DNA of 37,113 nucleotides, taken from Betaproteobacteria bacterium (GTDB lineage Bacteria > Pseudomonadota > Gammaproteobacteria > Burkholderiales > Rhodocyclaceae). Positions 1-9,541 of this stretch are shown in pieces. The notes under the pieces are model-generated. The model saw only the letters and a list, made by a program, of their open reading frames with translations, was not told the origin of the DNA and made no database searches. Both the position numbers and the translations under genes were made by a program. Positions within the stretch are counted from its first letter, which is position 1. Every line of letters starts with the position of its first letter. The stretch lies in assembly GCA_009779355.1 (NCBI GenBank), contig WREK01000006.1, positions 1 to 37,113 on the forward strand, given 5' to 3'.

Positions 1-27
1 CTGAACAATTCCTGAGCGTTCTGGCAT

Positions 28-123
28 CGCAGGTGCGGGTTTCAAACCCGCCCAAAACATAGCCTGACACATGGCCTGCAAGCCGACGAACGGACATGGA
101 CGTGTTTGAAACCCGCACCTGCG
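28..123. repeat. Perfect 20-bp inverted repeat (28-47 / 104-123) enclosing ~56 bp
   Basis: CGCAGGTGCGGGTTTCAAAC at 28-47 and its exact reverse complement GTTTGAAACCCGCACCTGCG at 104-123; left arm also contains GCGGGTTT-C-AAACCCGC (35-51). Confidence 0.85.
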
Positions 124-215
124 CTGCACGGATGGAATAAATCAACGTTTCCTTATGCAAATTTTGGTAACATTTTATTTTTTGTTTATTCACAAATAAT
201 AACAAGGAGGCATCA

Positions 216-851
216 GTGGGTATTTTTCGGCAACTCGGGCGCATAGCGAAGCATTCCGTAACAACTTTGCCTTTGTGGGTGACCGGATTCAGACACTACA
301 AGCATAACGGCCGCTATGTAGGCATGATATGGCGCTCTGTCCGCAACCCGGTTTGCCCGGACTGCGGCGGCGACATACTGAAACGCAGCGACGGCAAGAC
401 CGACCCGGAAGGCAGCCCCGACATCATTGACCAGCACAAGGACGGCAAAAACGAGATATTGTTTGCCTGGGCCTGCGACAAGTGCGGTTTCCAACTACTA
501 GGGGAATCCCGCCCCGAAAAAATCATGTCGCGCGTGATCCGCTACCGCAACGAACATATCAAGGAACAGCGTTCCAAAATACCCGACCCCGAAGCGACAC
601 GGCTCATAGCCCGTCACCGCCTCGCTTCCCGTTTCTACTTCCTGCTTGGCGTCTGTGTCTTTGCCGGTTCCATCCACAAGTTTACGATGGGTGCAGGCAT
701 GGTCATCTCGCTGGCGTGGATGGGGGTCTCTGCCATATTCTGGCTCTTCGGCATGAAAAAGTCGTACCACGCCTGGCTGGTCACGACCTCCAACCTGTTT
801 TCCTCGGGTGTTTTCAAATTTTGGCTGTTGAACGAAAAATGGCTGATCTGA
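216..851 (+). CDS. Hypothetical membrane protein with zinc-ribbon-like CxxC pairs
   Basis: 211 aa ORF; CPDCGG and CDKCG motifs; two hydrophobic C-terminal segments; AAGGAGG upstream; overlaps the next gene. Confidence 0.7.
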   Translation: MGIFRQLGRIAKHSVTTLPLWVTGFRHYKHNGRYVGMIWRSVRNPVCPDCGGDILKRSDGKTDPEGSPDIIDQHKDGKNEILFAWACDKCGFQLLGESRPEKIMSRVIRYRNEHIKEQRSKIPDPEATRLIARHRLASRFYFLLGVCVFAGSIHKFTMGAGMVISLAWMGVSAIFWLFGMKKSYHAWLVTTSNLFSSGVFKFWLLNEKWLI

Positions 852-1426
852 GGCATGCCCTTTTTACCATCGTTGCCGGGGCTGCGCTTGCAGCCACCGT
901 GCCGGCGCACACTCAGGAACACGCGCATAATCGTGCCAATGTTTCGGAGGCGGCCGCGCCACAAGAAGACTTCTACGACATCCGTCCGGCAACGGTCGAT
1001 TGCGTAATCAAGGCCGCACAGCGGCAGGGTGTGCCGGCCAATGTGCTGCTCGCGATTGCCAGCGTGGAGGGTGGCAAAAACGGACAGGTCGTCGAAAACA
1101 AGAACGGCACATATGACCTTGGGCACCTCCAGATCAACAGCATTCATTTCACGCCCAACGGGCGTTTTGGGAAACTTCCAATCACAAAAGAAGACGTGAC
1201 TTGGCGAGGCTGCTACAACGCGGAACTGGCCGCATGGATGCTGCGCCAGCACCTTGAGGAACCCGATTCCAGGCAGGATTTCTGGACACGGGCGGCAAAT
1301 TACCATTCGCACACCCCGGAACTGAATGCCAGGTACCGGCAAAAACTCATCCCCCTGTCCGTAGCATGGGGAGATTGGCTACAACAACGGTACGCCAAGC
1401 AAGACGCGCCCATTGCAAATAAATGA
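839..1426 (+). CDS. Lytic transglycosylase-like protein (TrbN/VirB1-type)
   Basis: Start set at internal ATG 839 (MADLRHALFTIVAGAALAATVPAHT signal peptide); SLT-like core VLLAIASVEGGKNG...YDLGHLQINSIHF. Confidence 0.7.
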   Translation: MADLRHALFTIVAGAALAATVPAHTQEHAHNRANVSEAAAPQEDFYDIRPATVDCVIKAAQRQGVPANVLLAIASVEGGKNGQVVENKNGTYDLGHLQINSIHFTPNGRFGKLPITKEDVTWRGCYNAELAAWMLRQHLEEPDSRQDFWTRAANYHSHTPELNARYRQKLIPLSVAWGDWLQQRYAKQDAPIANK

Positions 1427-1495
1427 GAAACCGCATCAAGCGGCGGCCAAAGGCTGTCGTCAGCGTGAAATTTACGGGGCGTTGGATTGGTCGTT

Positions 1496-1523
1496 GTAGG
1501 GGCGAATAATTATTCGCCCCTAC
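1496..1523. repeat. 28-bp perfect palindrome GTAGGGGCGAATAATTATTCGCCCCTAC
   Basis: Read directly; self-complementary without mismatch. Confidence 0.9.
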
Positions 1524-1556
1524 GGGTGGCTATTTCGGGATACAACTTGTCCGAAG

Positions 1557-1607
1557 CCCATCGGGTGATACGTCCGTCGGAGGGCGCCGCTTCGCGGCTT
1601 GTTCTGC
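1557..1607. repeat. Partial REP-like element related to the repeats flanking the RAYT gene at 35-36 kb
   Basis: CATCGGGTGATACGTCCGTCGGAGGGCGCCGCTTCGCGGCTTGT resembles GCATCGGGCGGTACAACCGTCGGACGGCACCGCTTCGCGGTTTGTCC near 36055-36100. Confidence 0.65.
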
Positions 1608-1673
1608 ACCTGGACGAGCTTCGTGCTTTTGTATAGAATCAAGCTAGATATTTTAATCAGGAGCCTAGCTATT

Positions 1674-1916
1674 ATGAACGTTCCGCTTGCTGAAGCCAAG
1701 AATCGTTTGTCAGAACTCCTCCTTCGCGCCGAAGGCGGCGAAGACGTAACCATTACCAAGCGCGGCAAACCGATGGTGCGGTTGGTTCCTGTGGCAGAAC
1801 CCGCCCTGGATCGGCGAGTTGAGGTTGCTGAAATTTTCCAGCGTTTGCGTTTGCTGTCGCACGGGATGCGTCTGGAAGGCGATCTGAAAGCCATTGCACG
1901 CGAAGGGCTGGATTGA
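1674..1916 (+). CDS. Phd/YefM-type (VapB-like) antitoxin
   Basis: MNVPLAEAKNRLSELLLRAEGGEDVTITKRGKPMVRLVP; immediately upstream of a PIN-domain ORF with 1-nt stop/start overlap. Confidence 0.85.
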   Translation: MNVPLAEAKNRLSELLLRAEGGEDVTITKRGKPMVRLVPVAEPALDRRVEVAEIFQRLRLLSHGMRLEGDLKAIAREGLD

Positions 1917-2326
1917 TGGCTTTCGTACTCGACAACTCCGTGGTTTGCGGCTGGATTCTGGAGAATCAGTCCTCGGACTACAGCGCCGCCATTGCCAGGC
2001 GACTGGAACAGGAAAGTGCGGCCGCGCCGCCATTGCTGCGGCTGGAGACCGTCAACGTATTGCGTACGGCCTGTAAGCGCCAGGTCATGATTGCCAGCCA
2101 GGCACAGGAATTGTTGGCGCAATTGTCCCGGCTCCCCATCGAAGTCAATTCCAATTCCCCCGAACCCGGCCTGCTGCTGGCGCTGGCACTGCGCTACGAT
2201 CTGACAGCTTACGACGCGACCTATCTCGAATTGGCATTGCGCATGCAATTGCCCATTGCCACGCAGGATGTGGCGCTTGCCGAGGCGGCGCGCATTGCGG
2301 GCGTAGGCGTAGTGGCGCACGAATAG
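1916..2326 (+). CDS. PIN-domain (VapC-like) toxin
   Basis: MAFVLDNSVVCGWILENQ with the PIN N-terminal Asp, and LTAYDATYLELALRMQLPIATQD...LAEAARIAGV. Confidence 0.88.
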   Translation: MAFVLDNSVVCGWILENQSSDYSAAIARRLEQESAAAPPLLRLETVNVLRTACKRQVMIASQAQELLAQLSRLPIEVNSNSPEPGLLLALALRYDLTAYDATYLELALRMQLPIATQDVALAEAARIAGVGVVAHE

Positions 2327-2443
2327 CTGCAAGGAAATCGGTTAGAATTCTAGAATTTGCAACGGCTTTCAGTTCAAGAGGGGTTCTTCGGATCCCATCA
2401 AGCGTTGCCCCATGGAGTGCTGCATTGCGTTTCCCGACCCGTC

Positions 2444-3205
2444 ATGGCTTCGTTACCTGAGTTTTCATTTCGCCGCTGGAGTGCTTGGGCGCCCGCCATG
2501 GCCGATGCCGACAGGTGGCTGGCTTGGGCATGCGAGGAAACGTCACTTGCCGATCATGAAGAAACTGCCGCAGTGCGAATGATGCCGCCACTGTTACGGC
2601 GTCGGGCGCATCCGCTAGGCCGCGCCGCGCTGGAAGCATTGTATGCGCCGACGTTGGACTACTCCGATCAACCCATCGTCTTTTGCAGCCGCCACGGCGA
2701 GGTCGGCCGTTCATTGGCAATTCTGCAGGCGCTGGCGGCAGGAGGGCAGGTCTCGCCGCAAGAGTTCAGCGTGTCGGTGCACAATGCCATTCCCGGCCTC
2801 TTCCTGATTGCGAAGCAAAGCAGGGCGCCGGTTGTTGCGCTGGCTTCAGAAAACCGGCTGGCGCTATCCGGCATCCTGGAAGCGCTGGCTCAAATTGCCG
2901 ATGGTGCGTCTTCCGTGATCCTGGTGTTTTGCGATGCGCCGTTGCCGACGTTGTTTGGCCCTTTCATTGACAACGAACCAACCTGCTTCGCCTTCGCGCT
3001 CGAAATGACAGCGGGCACGCAATACCGGCTTGCCTACGATGATGAAGTGGCTCTCGCGCACGGAAAAACCGCTTCCGCACTGATCCCCGGCTCCGCGTTG
3101 CCGTTACTGCGCTTCGTCCTCGATGAAACGCGCAATGCCTTGCCGCTGACTGAAATGGCAGGCTGGCAATTGCTGCGCCTTGCGCCGGAGCCGGGCCATG
3201 CCTGA
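2444..3205 (+). CDS. Beta-ketoacyl synthase-like chain-length factor (APE-type)
   Basis: FSFRRWSAWAPAM...SVHNAIPGLFLIAKQSRAPVVALASENRLALSGILEAL; no catalytic Cys; first gene of the APE-like operon. Confidence 0.8.
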   Translation: MASLPEFSFRRWSAWAPAMADADRWLAWACEETSLADHEETAAVRMMPPLLRRRAHPLGRAALEALYAPTLDYSDQPIVFCSRHGEVGRSLAILQALAAGGQVSPQEFSVSVHNAIPGLFLIAKQSRAPVVALASENRLALSGILEALAQIADGASSVILVFCDAPLPTLFGPFIDNEPTCFAFALEMTAGTQYRLAYDDEVALAHGKTASALIPGSALPLLRFVLDETRNALPLTEMAGWQLLRLAPEPGHA

Positions 3206-4034
3206 GCGCCTGCTGTCAATGGAACCTGCACATATTGATGACGTGCGGCGGTTTTCGCTGGAACGGTGCTGGCGCATTGTTGCAACCGCTTTCTGTTTCG
3301 CGGTGTTCGGTTTTGGCGGGCTGGTCGTGCTGTGCCTGGTGTTTCCGTTGCTGCGGTTGCTGGTATGGCGGCGGCCACTCCGTCAGGCGCTGGCACGTGA
3401 CATCGTGAGCCTGAGCTTCTGGTTTTTCTGCAAACTGATGACGACCGTCGGTGTCATCAGCTATGAAGTGCGCGGCCTCGAAAAGTTGCAGCGCCGTGGC
3501 CTGCTGGTCGTCGCTAACCATCCATCGCTGATTGACGTGGTGATGCTGATTTCACTGTTACGGCAACCGGACTGCGTGGTCAAGGCTGCTGCCTGGCGCA
3601 ATCCGTTCATGCTCGGCCCTGTATCGTTATGCGGGTTCATCCGCAATCAAAATGGCCCGCAACTGATCGAGGACTGCATCGAGTCGATCCGCCGCGGCAG
3701 CAATCTGATTATTTTTCCGGAAGGCACCCGTACCAGGCTGGATGCGCTGCTTCAACGGCAGGTCAATCCCTTGCAGCGCGGTGCGGCCAATATTGCGGTT
3801 CGTGGGCGACTGCTGTTCACGCCGGTTATCATTACCGTCACCGAGCCGATGCTGTCCAAGCAGCAGCCTTGGTACCAGGCACCGCGGCGGCGTCCGCACT
3901 TCGTGCTGAATGTGCTTGACGATATAGACCCTGCACGCCTCGTTTTTGTTGACGCTGCACCGGTGCGGGCGGCGCGCGTCGTGACGGAGCACCTTTCCGA
4001 TCTTTTTAACAGTGAGTTGAAAAAAGATGCCTGA
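3198..4034 (+). CDS. PlsC-like 1-acylglycerol-3-phosphate acyltransferase
   Basis: VANHPSLIDVVML (NHxxxxD-like) and FPEGTRTR motifs. Confidence 0.88.
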   Translation: MPERLLSMEPAHIDDVRRFSLERCWRIVATAFCFAVFGFGGLVVLCLVFPLLRLLVWRRPLRQALARDIVSLSFWFFCKLMTTVGVISYEVRGLEKLQRRGLLVVANHPSLIDVVMLISLLRQPDCVVKAAAWRNPFMLGPVSLCGFIRNQNGPQLIEDCIESIRRGSNLIIFPEGTRTRLDALLQRQVNPLQRGAANIAVRGRLLFTPVIITVTEPMLSKQQPWYQAPRRRPHFVLNVLDDIDPARLVFVDAAPVRAARVVTEHLSDLFNSELKKDA

Positions 4035-4287
4035 CCTGATTGATGAAATTAAAACCCTGATCATCGAAACGCTGAATCTGGAAGATATTTCCGTTGCCGA
4101 TATCGACACCGACGCACCATTGTTTGCCGAAGGTCTTGGCCTCGATTCAATTGATGCGCTGGAACTCGGCGTTGCCCTACACAAACGCTACGGCCTGACG
4201 CTATCGGCGGAATCGGAAGAAACACGAAAATACTTCGCCTCGGTTCGTCATCTCGCTGATTATGTCGCGGCTCACTGCAATCGCTGA
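4027..4287 (+). CDS. Acyl carrier protein 1
   Basis: LFAEGLGLDSIDALELGVAL phosphopantetheine-site motif; 86 aa. Confidence 0.93.
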   Translation: MPDLIDEIKTLIIETLNLEDISVADIDTDAPLFAEGLGLDSIDALELGVALHKRYGLTLSAESEETRKYFASVRHLADYVAAHCNR

Positions 4288-4565
4288 TGCCTTGGGAAAA
4301 TGCAATGTCCACAACAATGTCAAAAGAAGAGATTTTCGACTGGGTACGCAATGTCCTGCATAAGCATTTCGAAACTCCTGTTGAGCGTGTGACTATGGAC
4401 GCCAACCTGTATCAGGATCTCGATATCGACAGCATCGATGCCGTCGATCTTCTGATCCATCTAAAACAGTTGACAGGGCAATCGATTTCGCCGGATGTTT
4501 TCAAGCAGGTGCGCACCGTCAGTGACGTGGTAGATGCTGTCCATGCCCATCTGCAAAACGCCTGA
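4287..4565 (+). CDS. Acyl carrier protein 2
   Basis: NLYQDLDIDSIDAVDLLIHL motif; start may be the internal ATG at 4305. Confidence 0.93.
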   Translation: MPWENAMSTTMSKEEIFDWVRNVLHKHFETPVERVTMDANLYQDLDIDSIDAVDLLIHLKQLTGQSISPDVFKQVRTVSDVVDAVHAHLQNA

Positions 4566-5131
4566 TGGCCGTCATGCGCTTAAAACCGGTGTTTGCCGTC
4601 CCGCTGCTTGGCATCATTCTGCCGCTGCTTTTCTGGTTGTGCTATTGGCAAGGATGGCCCCTGTGGCTGTGCGGTGTCTTGTTGCTGCCCCTGGCGTGGC
4701 GCCGGGATGGCTTTGGCGGCCTGCTCGGCTGGCTTGGCCCGTGCGTGACGCTGCTTGGGGCGATGGCGTTGCTGCTGCGCTCTTCGTCGTCGGTTCTCTA
4801 CTATCCGGTGCTGGTCAATGCGGTGTTCCTGCTGGCATTCGGGGGCAGCCTCTTTCAGTCGCAAACGCTCATTGAGCGACTGGCCCGCCGCTTCAACCCC
4901 GATCTGCCGCCGCAGGGCGTCCGCTACACCCGCAAGGTCACGCTCGCCTGGTGCGCGTTCTTTGTCGTCAACGGGGGCATCGCCTGGTGGACGACGACCC
5001 AGCCCATGTCTGTCTGGGCGCTTTATAACGGCCTGATCGCATACGTGGCAATGGGTGTGATGTTCAGTGGCGAATGGTTGATCCGTCGGCGTGTAACGCG
5101 CCGTTACGCTTCGATAGTCTCCCATGAATGA
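4565..5131 (+). CDS. COG4648-like integral membrane protein
   Basis: Hydrophobic, multi-TM; overlaps neighbours; position typical of APE clusters. Confidence 0.75.
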   Translation: MAVMRLKPVFAVPLLGIILPLLFWLCYWQGWPLWLCGVLLLPLAWRRDGFGGLLGWLGPCVTLLGAMALLLRSSSSVLYYPVLVNAVFLLAFGGSLFQSQTLIERLARRFNPDLPPQGVRYTRKVTLAWCAFFVVNGGIAWWTTTQPMSVWALYNGLIAYVAMGVMFSGEWLIRRRVTRRYASIVSHE

Positions 5132-6818
5132 CCTGCCGTTGCTGCCGTTGCCGCTGTTGTCGGCATCAAAGGACGCTGTTGCCTTTTACCGGAATACGGA
5201 GCCGGTGTCCTATGCGGCGTTGCGTGCAGATCTCGCTGCCGCCCGTCAGGCGCTGGCGCGGCTCGAAGTGCCGGAAGTCGTTCTGCACGATGCCGATACC
5301 GATGCCTATGCGTTTCTTGTCTGGCTGATTGCCTGCTGGCAGAACGGCCAGACTGCCCTGTTGACGGCTGACGATTTGCCGGCGACGCGCGCAATCTTTC
5401 CGCTTCCCTGGGTTGGCCGCTGCGAGGGCAGCACGTTGCCCGATTGGTCGGACGGTGCGGCCGATGCGGCTATGTTCCCCGGCCCAGGGCCACAGTTCGG
5501 TTGCCCCGGCATAGTGGTTTTTACGTCCGGTTCCGGCGGCACGCCAAACCGCATCTTCAAAGCCCCGTGGCAGGTGTACCGCGAAGCGGCGATACTGCAA
5601 CAAATGTTTGGCGACGCCCTGCCGTTGGGTACCCGTTTTGTCGGCACTGTGCCGCACCATCACATGTTTGGTGTGCAATATCGGTTGATATGGCCGTTTT
5701 GTGCCGGTTATCCGATCATCAGCGAACTCTTCCACCACCCTGAGGAACTGGGGCGGTTGGGGGGCGGCCCGCATGTACTGATCAGCAGCCCGGCCACGCT
5801 GAAACGGCTTGCGCAACTGGAAACATTTTCGTCAGCGGCCACCTTTCTCTTAACGCTTTCTGCGGGCAGCCCGCTGCACGACAGTATTGCCGCTGCCTGC
5901 GCATCGCGGCTGGCAACGCGGATGGTCGAAAGCTATGGCAGTTCCGAAACCGCCAGCATCATGTACCGCAACGCGCCAGGCGGTGCTTGGTATGAATTGT
6001 TGGGCCTTACGCTGGCGCTCGACGGGCGCGGCTGCCTGAAACTGCGTTCTCCGCTCCTGAATGACGACGATTGGTTCCAGACCCAGTATACTGCTGTACT
6101 CACTGCCGACGGTTTGCAGTTGACAGGCCGTGCCGACCGCGTCGTCAAGATCGAAGGGCGCCGCGTGGCGCTCGATGCGCTTGAACAAGCCCTGATGGCA
6201 TTGCCCGAAGTGGCTGAGGCGCGCACCGCGCCGCTATACCGGGAGCGCGACGAGATCGTTGCTGCCGTGGTGTTGAGCGGCATTGGCCACGCCCAGTTGC
6301 AGGCGCTCGGCAAGACCCGTTTCGATCACTGGATGCGGCAATGCCTCGCGGTATCGCTCGACCGCATCGCCTTGCCGCGCCGCTGGCGTTATTTATCGGC
6401 GCTGCCTTACAACACAATGGGTAAAGTCACTGCTGCCGATATCGTGCAGTTGTTTGATCGGCAGGCGTTGCCGCCGCTCGCCGTCGCTACCCGGGCAGCG
6501 CATGAGATGGTGCTGTCGATAGCGCTACGCGATTGCATGCAGGCGTTCGATGGGCATTTCCCGCAACTGGCAGTCCTGCCGGGTGTCGTCCAGATCGACT
6601 GGGCATTGCGGTTGGCGCAACGATACTTTCGCATCGAAGGGCGTTTCTCCGATATCCGTCAGCTCAAGTTCCTACGCATCCTGCGCCCTGACGATGACGT
6701 GTCGCTGACGCTTCGCTTTTTCCCCGAGAAAAAAGAAGTGCGTTTTTCTTACGCTTCGGCGCATGGCGAGCATTCGCAGGGGCGGGTCTTGTTTGCCCAT
6801 CCGATTGGCGCGCCATGA
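5124..6818 (+). CDS. AMP-dependent acyl ligase fused to C-terminal hotdog (ApeI-like) dehydratase
   Basis: VVFTSGSGGTPN and ESYGSSETASIMYR, TGRADRVVKIEGRRV ligase motifs; C-terminal AFDGHFPQLAVLPGVVQIDWAL...FLRILRPDDDVSLTL hotdog signature. Confidence 0.85.
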   Translation: MNDLPLLPLPLLSASKDAVAFYRNTEPVSYAALRADLAAARQALARLEVPEVVLHDADTDAYAFLVWLIACWQNGQTALLTADDLPATRAIFPLPWVGRCEGSTLPDWSDGAADAAMFPGPGPQFGCPGIVVFTSGSGGTPNRIFKAPWQVYREAAILQQMFGDALPLGTRFVGTVPHHHMFGVQYRLIWPFCAGYPIISELFHHPEELGRLGGGPHVLISSPATLKRLAQLETFSSAATFLLTLSAGSPLHDSIAAACASRLATRMVESYGSSETASIMYRNAPGGAWYELLGLTLALDGRGCLKLRSPLLNDDDWFQTQYTAVLTADGLQLTGRADRVVKIEGRRVALDALEQALMALPEVAEARTAPLYRERDEIVAAVVLSGIGHAQLQALGKTRFDHWMRQCLAVSLDRIALPRRWRYLSALPYNTMGKVTAADIVQLFDRQALPPLAVATRAAHEMVLSIALRDCMQAFDGHFPQLAVLPGVVQIDWALRLAQRYFRIEGRFSDIRQLKFLRILRPDDDVSLTLRFFPEKKEVRFSYASAHGEHSQGRVLFAHPIGAP

Positions 6819-7546
6819 AACCTGTCGCGCTCGTGCCGGTGTATAACCACGCCGCCACGGTCGGTGCTGTGGTGGAGGCGCTGCACGGCCTGGCGTTGCC
6901 AGTCATCCTGGTCGATGATGGTTCCGATGCCGAATGCGCGGCCGTGCTCGACGCGCTGGCAACGGCCCCGGAAACGTCATTGGTGCGCCTGCCGCGCAAC
7001 GTCGGCAAAGGCGGCGCGGTAATGAAAGGTTTGCGCGAAGCGCACGCGAAAGGGTATAGCCATGCATTGCAACTGGACGCCGACGGCCAGCATGACGCCA
7101 CGTCGCTGCCCGCATTTCTCGACGCGATGCGTGATACGCCGCAGGCGGTGATTGTCGGGTTCCCGCGCTACGATGCCAGCGTTCCAGCCAGCCGCTTGAT
7201 TGGCCGCTACGCGACGCACGTCTGGGTTTGGATCAACACCTTGTCGCGCCGCATACGCGATTCGATGTGCGGGTTGCGGGTTTATCCGCTTGCCGCTACG
7301 TTACGGGTTCTCGATTCGATGCCACGGCAGAGCCGGATGGAGTTCGATACCGAGATCCTGGTGCGGCTGGACTGGGCGGGCGTGCCGGTTCGCAATTTGC
7401 CGATTCTCGTGTGCTATCCGCCGGGTGGCGTGTCGCACTTTCGGCTTATGCGCGACAACGTGCGCATAAGCTGGATGCACACCCGCCTGTTCTTCGGTAT
7501 GTTGCGGCGCCTGCCAGGGCTGCTTGGCCGACATTTTTCGGGGTAG
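6815..7546 (+). CDS. Family 2 glycosyltransferase
   Basis: ALVPVYNHAATVGAVVEAL...VILVDDGSDAECAAVL...NVGKGGAVMKGL...LQLDADGQHD. Confidence 0.92.
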   Translation: MKPVALVPVYNHAATVGAVVEALHGLALPVILVDDGSDAECAAVLDALATAPETSLVRLPRNVGKGGAVMKGLREAHAKGYSHALQLDADGQHDATSLPAFLDAMRDTPQAVIVGFPRYDASVPASRLIGRYATHVWVWINTLSRRIRDSMCGLRVYPLAATLRVLDSMPRQSRMEFDTEILVRLDWAGVPVRNLPILVCYPPGGVSHFRLMRDNVRISWMHTRLFFGMLRRLPGLLGRHFSG

Positions 7547-7551
7547 CGCTA

Positions 7552-8493
7552 ATGCATTGGGCGCAAATGCAGGAAGCGGGAGGTCTGGCAGGCATGCGTT
7601 TCCTGCTGCGCATCTATCGCCTTTGCGGGCGCTGGCCGTTCCGCTTCTTTCTGTTTTTTGTCCTGTTGTGGTTTTACGTGCGCCGGCGCGCTGCCCGTGA
7701 AGCGTCGCGCGAATACCTGCAACGGCTGCATGCCTTTAGCGGGGGGGCTACGCCGATGCCTTCACCACGCAACGTCTTCCGGCATTTTCTGGCATTTTCT
7801 GAAATCCTGCTCGGTAAGCTGCTGGCCATGGGCGCTTCCGATTTACAGGCCGATTACCGTGTCGATGGCACTGAGTGCATCGATCCGCTGTTCGAACAAA
7901 AACGCGGCGCCCTTTTCGTCACAGCCCACTTCGGCAACATCGAACTGTGCCGCAAGCTGGCGGAACGTTATGCCGGCGTGCGCCTGACAGCTTTCGGGTA
8001 CACAAAAAATGCTGCCCGTTTCACCCGGTTGATGAAAGAACTCGACCCCGGCTACGACGTCGACCTGATCCAGGTAGCCAGCGTCGGTGTCGATACCGCC
8101 ATCGCGCTGGCGCAGAGGGTATCTGCCGGGGGTCTCGTCGTCATTACCGGTGACCGCGTTCCAGTGGATACCGCCACGGCCACTGTGCGGGTTCCGTTTT
8201 TGGGGCATGAAGCCAGTTTCCCGGTTAGCCCCTACGTACTCGCTGCGGCGTTGCAATGCCCGTTGTTCGCTGTTTTCGGCGCCTGTCATGGCGATGGCTT
8301 TGTCATTACAGTGCGGCAACTCGCCGAATCGATCTGCCTGCCGCGCCGTGCCCGGGAAACGGCCGCCGTACCCTACGCCGCCGCTTTTGCCGGGCTGTTG
8401 GAAGCGGAGTGCCTGAAAACCCCTTTCCAGTGGTCCAACTTTTATCCGTTTTGGGCGCTGCCGGAACCCACCAAAACCGAGGAGGCTTGCTGA
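7552..8493 (+). CDS. LpxL/HtrB-like lysophospholipid acyltransferase
   Basis: MHWAQMQEAGGLAGMRFLLRIYRLCGRWPFRFF; FVTAHFGNIELCRKLAERY; VITGDRVPV; start chosen at ATG 7552 after the GT2 stop. Confidence 0.85.
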   Translation: MHWAQMQEAGGLAGMRFLLRIYRLCGRWPFRFFLFFVLLWFYVRRRAAREASREYLQRLHAFSGGATPMPSPRNVFRHFLAFSEILLGKLLAMGASDLQADYRVDGTECIDPLFEQKRGALFVTAHFGNIELCRKLAERYAGVRLTAFGYTKNAARFTRLMKELDPGYDVDLIQVASVGVDTAIALAQRVSAGGLVVITGDRVPVDTATATVRVPFLGHEASFPVSPYVLAAALQCPLFAVFGACHGDGFVITVRQLAESICLPRRARETAAVPYAAAFAGLLEAECLKTPFQWSNFYPFWALPEPTKTEEAC

Positions 8494-8903
8494 TGCCGCT
8501 AACCGCCCGCGTCGACTGGGTCGTGCCCTTTCACGATCTCGACCCGATGGAAATATGCTGGCACGGGCACTATGTCCGTTATTTCGAACTGGTGCGAACC
8601 GCGCTGTTGCAGCGCATCCACTACGATTACCCGCAGATGCGCGCTTCCGGTTACGCCTGGCCGGTAATTGAGTTGTTCATCCGTTATGCGCATCCGCTGA
8701 TGTACCAGCAACGCCTCCATCTCGACGCCCGTCTCGTCGAATGGGAAAACCGGTTGAAAGTTTCCTACGAGATCCTTGATGCGGCAACCCAAAAACGGCT
8801 GACGTATGGCCATACCGTGCAGGTTGCCGTCGACATCCAAACCCGCGAAATGTGTTTTGTCACCCCCGACATATTGCATGAACAATTAAAGGGCTATCTA
8901 TGA
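8493..8903 (+). CDS. Acyl-CoA thioesterase-like hotdog protein (4HBT type)
   Basis: VPFHDLDPMEICWHGHYVRYFELVRTALL motif. Confidence 0.88.
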   Translation: MPLTARVDWVVPFHDLDPMEICWHGHYVRYFELVRTALLQRIHYDYPQMRASGYAWPVIELFIRYAHPLMYQQRLHLDARLVEWENRLKVSYEILDAATQKRLTYGHTVQVAVDIQTREMCFVTPDILHEQLKGYL

Positions 8904-9541
8904 AAAATACGATGTGGCAGACGCTTGCGCTGCTGATGTGCTTCATTTCGTTAGGGCTCGCCCCTACCAGTCCGGCGCAGGCCGCCGACGATCCGGCCCT
9001 GCTGCGTGCGATTCAATCTCAATTGGGCGTCGATACAGTGATTCGCGGCGACTTTATCCAGACCCGGCAGTTGGCTGGCATCAAAAAGCCGCTGGTAGCG
9101 AACGGCGTGTTCGTCGTCGAAAAAACGCGGGGCGTACTGTGGCGCACCCTCACGCCTTTTCCGCAGACGATGAGGGTCACCCAGGGGGAAATCCTGCAAA
9201 AGGACGGCGAGCGCGTGCTGATGGTCTTGCGCGCCGACCAGGAACCGGCGGTCAATGCCATCAGCCGCGTCCTGTTTTCGCTATTCGCTGGCGATATATC
9301 GGCATTGGCTGAATTTTTCGATTACACAGGCCGAACCGGCAGCGGTGGCTGGCAACTGTCTTTCACGGCCCGCAACGACGGGTTGCGGGCGGTCATCGGT
9401 TCGCTGTCGCTGGAGGGCGACAGCGTCGTCCGTCAGGTGATGCTGACCAGTGCTGCTGGCGACATCACACGCATCGCCTTTTCCAACGTCGCCACCGCTG
9501 CCGCGCTGACCGCCGATGAACGCGCCCAGTTCGACGAGTAA
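8900..9541 (+). CDS. LolA-like outer-membrane lipoprotein carrier
   Basis: Signal peptide; RGDFIQTRQLAGIKKPLVANGVFVVEKTRGVLWRTLTPF. Confidence 0.85.
   Translation: MKNTMWQTLALLMCFISLGLAPTSPAQAADDPALLRAIQSQLGVDTVIRGDFIQTRQLAGIKKPLVANGVFVVEKTRGVLWRTLTPFPQTMRVTQGEILQKDGERVLMVLRADQEPAVNAISRVLFSLFAGDISALAEFFDYTGRTGSGGWQLSFTARNDGLRAVIGSLSLEGDSVVRQVMLTSAAGDITRIAFSNVATAAALTADERAQFDE

Noticed and set aside
482-838. N-terminal extension of the 314-aa transglycosylase ORF
   Set aside because: Overlaps the upstream gene out of frame; a good signal peptide begins at ATG 839.
7228-7551. N-terminal extension of the LpxL-like acyltransferase ORF
   Set aside because: Out-of-frame overlap with the GT2 gene; ATG 7552 gives a normal N-terminus.
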